From NCBI GenBank assembly GCA_035940775.1, contig DASZEN010000058.1, positions 104,195-168,194 of the forward strand: 64,000 nt of DNA. Reading direction: 5' to 3'. The notes under the pieces were generated by a model. The model was not told where the DNA came from. It saw nothing but the letters and a program-made list of their open reading frames with translations, and did not search any database. The number at the start of each line of letters is the position of its first letter. Positions within the stretch are counted from its first letter, which is position 1. A program made the position numbers and the translations under genes. This document shows, piece after piece, positions 62,817 through 64,000 of the stretch. Source of the DNA: DASQYE01 sp035940775. Its GTDB lineage: Bacteria; Acidobacteriota; Blastocatellia; Pyrinomonadales; Pyrinomonadaceae.

Positions 62817-63796
62817 TGTCAGACGCCCGCACCCATAATACGAGCCTCCCCGAGGGCTCGGATGAGCCCACTGTGAGCATCATCATTCCGGCCTACAACG
62901 TGGCGGCCTACATAGGCGAGACTCTTGCTTCCGTCTGCGCACAGACTTTCACCGATTACGAGACCATCATCATCAACGACGGCTCGCCCGATACGGCGGA
63001 GCTGGAACAGGCGATTGAGCCTTACCTCGACCGATTGATCTACATCAAGCAGGAGAATCGGGGCGCGGCCGCCGCGCGCAACGTGGGCCTCAGAATAGCG
63101 CGCGGGCGCTACGTGGCGTTTCTGGATGCGGACGACTGGTGGCTGGACGACTACTTGCGCGAGCAGATTGGCCTTTTAGAGCGCGGCGAGGGGCACGACG
63201 TGGTTTACGCCGATGCTTTGATTACGGGCGATTCGCCCCTGGCCGGTCGCACCTTCATGGAGATATCTCCTTCGCGCGGGGTGGTGACGTTTGAGAAACT
63301 GGTCACCCAGCAGTGCAACGTGATTACCTCCGGAGTCCTGGCGCGCCGAAAGACGATCCTCGACATCGGCCTCTTCGACGAGGGCCTGAGGCGCGCGCAT
63401 GACTACGACCTGTGGATGCGCCTGGTTCGCGCCGGAGCGCGTTTCGGCTATCAGCGCAAGGTGCTGCTTCGTTATCGCGTTCACGCAGACAGTTTGTCGG
63501 GCGATGCTATTCAACAGATCGAGCGGGAATTGATAGTCTTCGAGAAGATGCTCGGCCGCGACGATCTCTCGCCGCATGAGCGCCGGACGGTAGAGGGGGC
63601 GATCGTGCGGCTGCGATCACATTTGAAGCTCGAACACGGCAAGCTGCGGTTGGCCCACGGCGACTTTGCCGCCGCATCCCTTGAGATTAAGGACGCGAAC
63701 AGATTACAGCGCCGGTTGAAATTGCGACTGGTGCTGCTCTGGCTGCGCATCGCGCCACGATCTTTGCAGCGCTTTTACAAGCTGCGCCTGACCTGA
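62816..63796 (+). CDS. glycosyltransferase family 2
   Basis: A 326-residue GT-A protein. VSIIIPAYNVAAYIGETLAS and FLDADDWW (~103-110) are the nucleotide and DxD motifs. The ATG 62816 has AGGGAGGG a few bases upstream and overlaps the preceding stop (TGATG). It is followed by a second flippase gene. Confidence 0.9.
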   Translation: MSDARTHNTSLPEGSDEPTVSIIIPAYNVAAYIGETLASVCAQTFTDYETIIINDGSPDTAELEQAIEPYLDRLIYIKQENRGAAAARNVGLRIARGRYVAFLDADDWWLDDYLREQIGLLERGEGHDVVYADALITGDSPLAGRTFMEISPSRGVVTFEKLVTQQCNVITSGVLARRKTILDIGLFDEGLRRAHDYDLWMRLVRAGARFGYQRKVLLRYRVHADSLSGDAIQQIERELIVFEKMLGRDDLSPHERRTVEGAIVRLRSHLKLEHGKLRLAHGDFAAASLEIKDANRLQRRLKLRLVLLWLRIAPRSLQRFYKLRLT

Positions 63797-63821
63797 CCTT
63801 CACACACAGAGACCCGAGCTG

Positions 63822-64000
63822 ATGTCGCTGAACAAGTTTCCCAACGAGCCGGAAGTGCCGCCGCGTGCGACGGAGCGGCACCTTCGTACCGACCACCTGA
63901 TGAATGACCTGGGTGGTCGGACGGCGCGCGGCGGAGCCCTGACGTTCGCTTCGCAGGGATTCAAGTTCTTCATCAGCATCGCCGGAACCATCATCCTGGC
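63822..64000 (+). CDS. polysaccharide flippase, N-terminal part only
   Basis: The first 59 residues are visible before the window ends. GGALTFASQGFKFFISIAGT (~38-57) resembles the first helix of MOP-family O-antigen/teichoic acid flippases (WzxC-like). It is 25 bp past the GT2 gene. The assignment rests on this short part. Confidence 0.6.
   Translation, partial: MSLNKFPNEPEVPPRATERHLRTDHLMNDLGGRTARGGALTFASQGFKFFISIAGTIIL

Noticed and set aside
1..64000. CRISPR arrays, transposases, tRNA or rRNA genes
   Set aside because: No spaced direct repeats, transposase motifs or RNA gene structures were seen by eye; a computed search would be needed to exclude small ones.

Overview
This 64 kb window is one large extracellular-polysaccharide (O-antigen, capsule or EPS type) locus with about 54 genes and no rRNA, tRNA, CRISPR array or transposase that I could see. 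The DNA is GC-rich and gram-negative in character: ABC and Wzx/Wzc exporters, O-antigen ligase-type polymerases, signal peptides. The tandem secreted beta-helix proteins, the OmpA-like secreted protein and the gene style suggest an Acidobacteriota member, perhaps Blastocatellia. That placement is impression, not proof.

Left arm (1-12.4 kb, minus strand): two paralogous secreted beta-helix proteins, then an apparent operon with its own sigma-70-like promoter. It encodes Wzm permease, Wzt ATPase, a radical SAM/SPASM enzyme, a sugar N-formyltransferase, a DCC thiol protein, an HTTM-type membrane protein, an AsnB-type amidotransferase, a methyltransferase and an AAC(3)-like acyltransferase cut by the window edge. 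This is an ABC-dependent glycan export module with N-acyl and amide tailoring.

Middle (12.7-35 kb): rmlB-rmlD behind a strong promoter; a Wzc-type tyrosine autokinase; a coupled acetyltransferase / aminotransferase / M28 peptidase / Gfo-Idh dehydrogenase set, which looks like a 3-amino-sugar route; then gmd and fcl in divergent orientation. A long plus-strand run follows with two GT2 and two GT4 glycosyltransferases, two GT-C membrane proteins and two methyltransferases. It meets a minus-strand GT-C protein and an SGNH hydrolase.

Right-middle (35-55 kb): a minus-strand operon (methyltransferase, two GT4, second AsnB) diverges from a plus-strand operon (methyltransferase, Wzx flippase, GT4). 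Next come rmlA and an rmlC-like gene, a GT4, an SDR epimerase, an unusual WecA-CapD fusion that could start chain assembly, a TPR protein, an O-antigen ligase/polymerase, a methyltransferase and a thioesterase. An 80-bp sequence upstream of both plus-strand operons is duplicated with two mismatches and may be a shared promoter cassette.

Right end (55-64 kb): a secreted OmpA-like protein, an acyl-CoA synthetase, a small zinc-finger protein diverging from a sigma-70-like regulator, and then a second polymer set (O-antigen ligase-like protein, two GT2, a second Wzx cut by the window edge).

Together the genes give complete dTDP-L-rhamnose (split over two places) and GDP-L-fucose routes, a partial 3-acetamido-sugar route, amidation, formylation and methylation, and both ABC-dependent and Wzx/Wzy-type export. 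More than one glycan is probably made here.
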